Part shown: positions 63,901-64,000 of the stretch, piece by piece
How the letters are laid out: each line of letters opens with the position of its first letter
Position numbering within the stretch: position 1 is the first letter of the stretch
DNA from: Pyxidicoccus xibeiensis
GTDB taxonomy: Bacteria > Myxococcota > Myxococcia > Myxococcales > Myxococcaceae
Assembly: GCF_024198175.1 (NCBI RefSeq)
Contig: NZ_JAJVKV010000003.1
Span: 310,001 to 374,000, forward strand
Length of the DNA stretch: 64,000 nucleotides
Reading direction: 5' to 3'
Translations under genes and position numbers: made by a program
The notes under the pieces: model-generated
Told to the model about the DNA's origin: nothing
Database searches by the model: none
Seen by the model: the letters and a program-made list of their open reading frames with translations, nothing else

Positions 63901-64000
63901 AGCGCGATTGGCAGCCACGAGACAGCTTTAGACACCACTCATGAAGCCGTTTCACTCTATCGAGCCCTTGCACAAAACAACCCAGACGGATTACTAGGCG
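60961..64000 (+). CDS. Nucleosidase-like domain / P-loop NTPase / TPR (STAND-NLR-like) conflict protein, 3' end outside window
   Basis: The frame is open for 1013 codons to the window edge. Residues 1-340 form a phosphorylase/nucleosidase-superfamily domain: VVILTAIPLEYEAVL (6-20), GDMGPTASANALLPLI (64-79), MAGVCAGR (89-96), LGLEMEAAVIGAAA (276-289) and MKGVMDFANNG (302-312). E279/E281 and D307 match the catalytic Glu and Asp of MTA/SAH nucleosidases. An insert (~157-235) contains a winged-helix-like stretch ending LQITPKGQERI. A P-loop domain follows: Walker A EGGVGKTR (406-413), Walker B VLVILDYAES (D456), sensor-like LLLARNDGDWW. From ~830 come 46-residue TPRs (SLNNLGNMLGNIGRREEALK). ATG 60961 has GAGG 5 bases upstream; ATG 60940 is an alternative. 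GC ~50% and rare codons indicate transfer. Confidence 0.85.
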   Translation, partial: MLKADVVILTAIPLEYEAVLKVEAGAWTGSHWEEQPGPNGLSVSFRTFRGKGGQPLRVALTVAGDMGPTASANALLPLIRETNPTCIAMAGVCAGRPNKTNLGDVIAAERLFFHDTGKMLPAGTQHDLKTYNLRDDWKTALERFDYISRFRNEAWWKNRPRPIEWQENWVLMKLHEGVPDPSILPEVNEACPNWKEVIEHLWKSRHLQKGRLQITPKGQERISRALILHQNRLPNLSPSGELLPFKLHVAPIGSGNKVIENKSYWGIVLSSMRKTLGLEMEAAVIGAAAHAQRDHKLDALVMKGVMDFANNGRDDHFKEFAARASAECLIAFLREHLVLTAVPDIDDILVSGKISTATENPPPSALLSARYEIVPFHEQGRGTIFADLDKWCDDASPVMTRLLHAEGGVGKTRLAIEWVKRRRAMGWAAGFLAKAVPKDWFNRLCALGQPVLVILDYAESRTDLRELLSRALRYTLQDGSRALRRVRILLLARNDGDWWQALRQSDIQLCSWLDSTSPREVPPLTSDSAERETLFHEAAEHFAKKLGKPYFRQAPVVALTDQRFDRVLYLHMAALATVSGLPFDASTLMDVILDHEEQFWAIRAEYDDVAFSVQRSHARQIVAASTLRGGLPTFNVAAEVAKRVLGPLHSVDTRLLFLLHRIYQRSDEDSEVFLPPLEPDLLGEGIVRRIAVPTLSEDRPPFDWIDRVFVPDESGSSVSTGLQLLGRISATFPSAVSPWIERLLDGPLLRFRATSALEAAKAIGLRTAFSVLGDILASKLNTSGDLALANELTATGVPYPSVSIGKVTEWLIRTQLAALSATEETELSIQRANHLTVLGVILSDLGRRDEALKVTQEAVWQYRCLTQSSPDNLIPNLATSLNNLGNMLGNIGRREEALKAMTEAVALRRDLAQRDPDAFEHHLAMSLTNLGAKFSDLGRHHEALDANYEAVTIYRSLIRRYPSAFLHDLALSLNNLGSLQSAIGSHETALDTTHEAVSLYRALAQNNPDGLLG

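Overview
The window is high-GC (roughly 70%) chromosomal DNA whose gene content points to a myxobacterium of the Myxococcus/Corallococcus/Pyxidicoccus type. Signs of this are the block lon - prolyl oligopeptidase - clpX - clpP - tig, many lipoproteins with Asp-Ala-Gly-rich linkers, RCC1 and kelch propeller lipoproteins, an FHA-DUF4388 protein, a PilT paralog with a Pro/Ala-rich tail and a TPR-metalloprotease lipoprotein. I infer the organism from this content; I could not run a search.

Layout. 1-6.4 kb: a DUF2914 membrane protein cut by the left edge, a yqgE-bolA-grxD redox/Fe-S operon, an orphan response regulator and an oligopeptide-type ABC transporter (binding lipoprotein plus two permeases, no ATPase genes). 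6.6-8.2 kb: an RCC1 propeller lipoprotein flanked by two nearly identical ~65-bp hairpin elements. 8.5-17 kb: the protein quality-control block. 17-19.4 kb: six tRNA genes (Leu, Lys, Arg, His, Arg, Pro) around a stand-alone Bet-type annealing protein. 19.5-26.6 kb: a long co-directional array recX-bamD-unknown-TPR-FHA-selD-amidase-rph-rdgB. The selD gene has an in-frame UGA at its active-site codon followed by a hairpin that fits a bacterial SECIS, so it is probably a selenoprotein and its true N-terminus lies upstream of the UGA. 26.7-32.2 kb: an unknown acidic protein, a PilT paralog, rpsI-rplM and a UvrD/Rep helicase. 32.2-41.2 kb: small lipoproteins, a protein with cysteine at every third residue 17 times running, rlmI, a TPR-metalloprotease, maf, a DHH phosphoesterase, a zinc-ribbon membrane protein, a candidate sigma-54 promoter before a small basic protein, and a beta-propeller-like lipoprotein. 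41.3-46.4 kb: tatD-tcdA, a Cas4/AddB-like Fe-S nuclease, and SDR-mutY. 46.5-53.9 kb: a MetE-like protein, two envelope proteins, and metH preceded by an ArsR-methyltransferase fusion (SahR-like) with a candidate operator. 53.9-60.6 kb: a patatin, a 14-repeat kelch lipoprotein with its partner gene, and a secreted subtilisin-type protease.

At about 60.62 kb the base composition falls to about 50% GC and codon use changes (ATA, TTA, AGA, CTA appear). From 60961 to the right edge runs one uninterrupted open frame of at least 1013 codons. It encodes a nucleoside phosphorylase/nucleosidase-superfamily domain carrying a winged-helix-like insertion, then a P-loop NTPase, then 46-residue tetratricopeptide repeats. 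This is the architecture of STAND/NLR-type conflict proteins and is the best candidate here for a new defence system. Its end and any partner genes lie beyond the window.

The rest is mostly housekeeping: protein folding and turnover, nucleotide sanitation (rdgB, maf, mutY), tRNA/rRNA modification and methionine recycling. Accessory interest concentrates at 6.4-8.5, 17.3-19, 22.7, 32.2-33.3, 38.6-39.2 and 60.6-64 kb.
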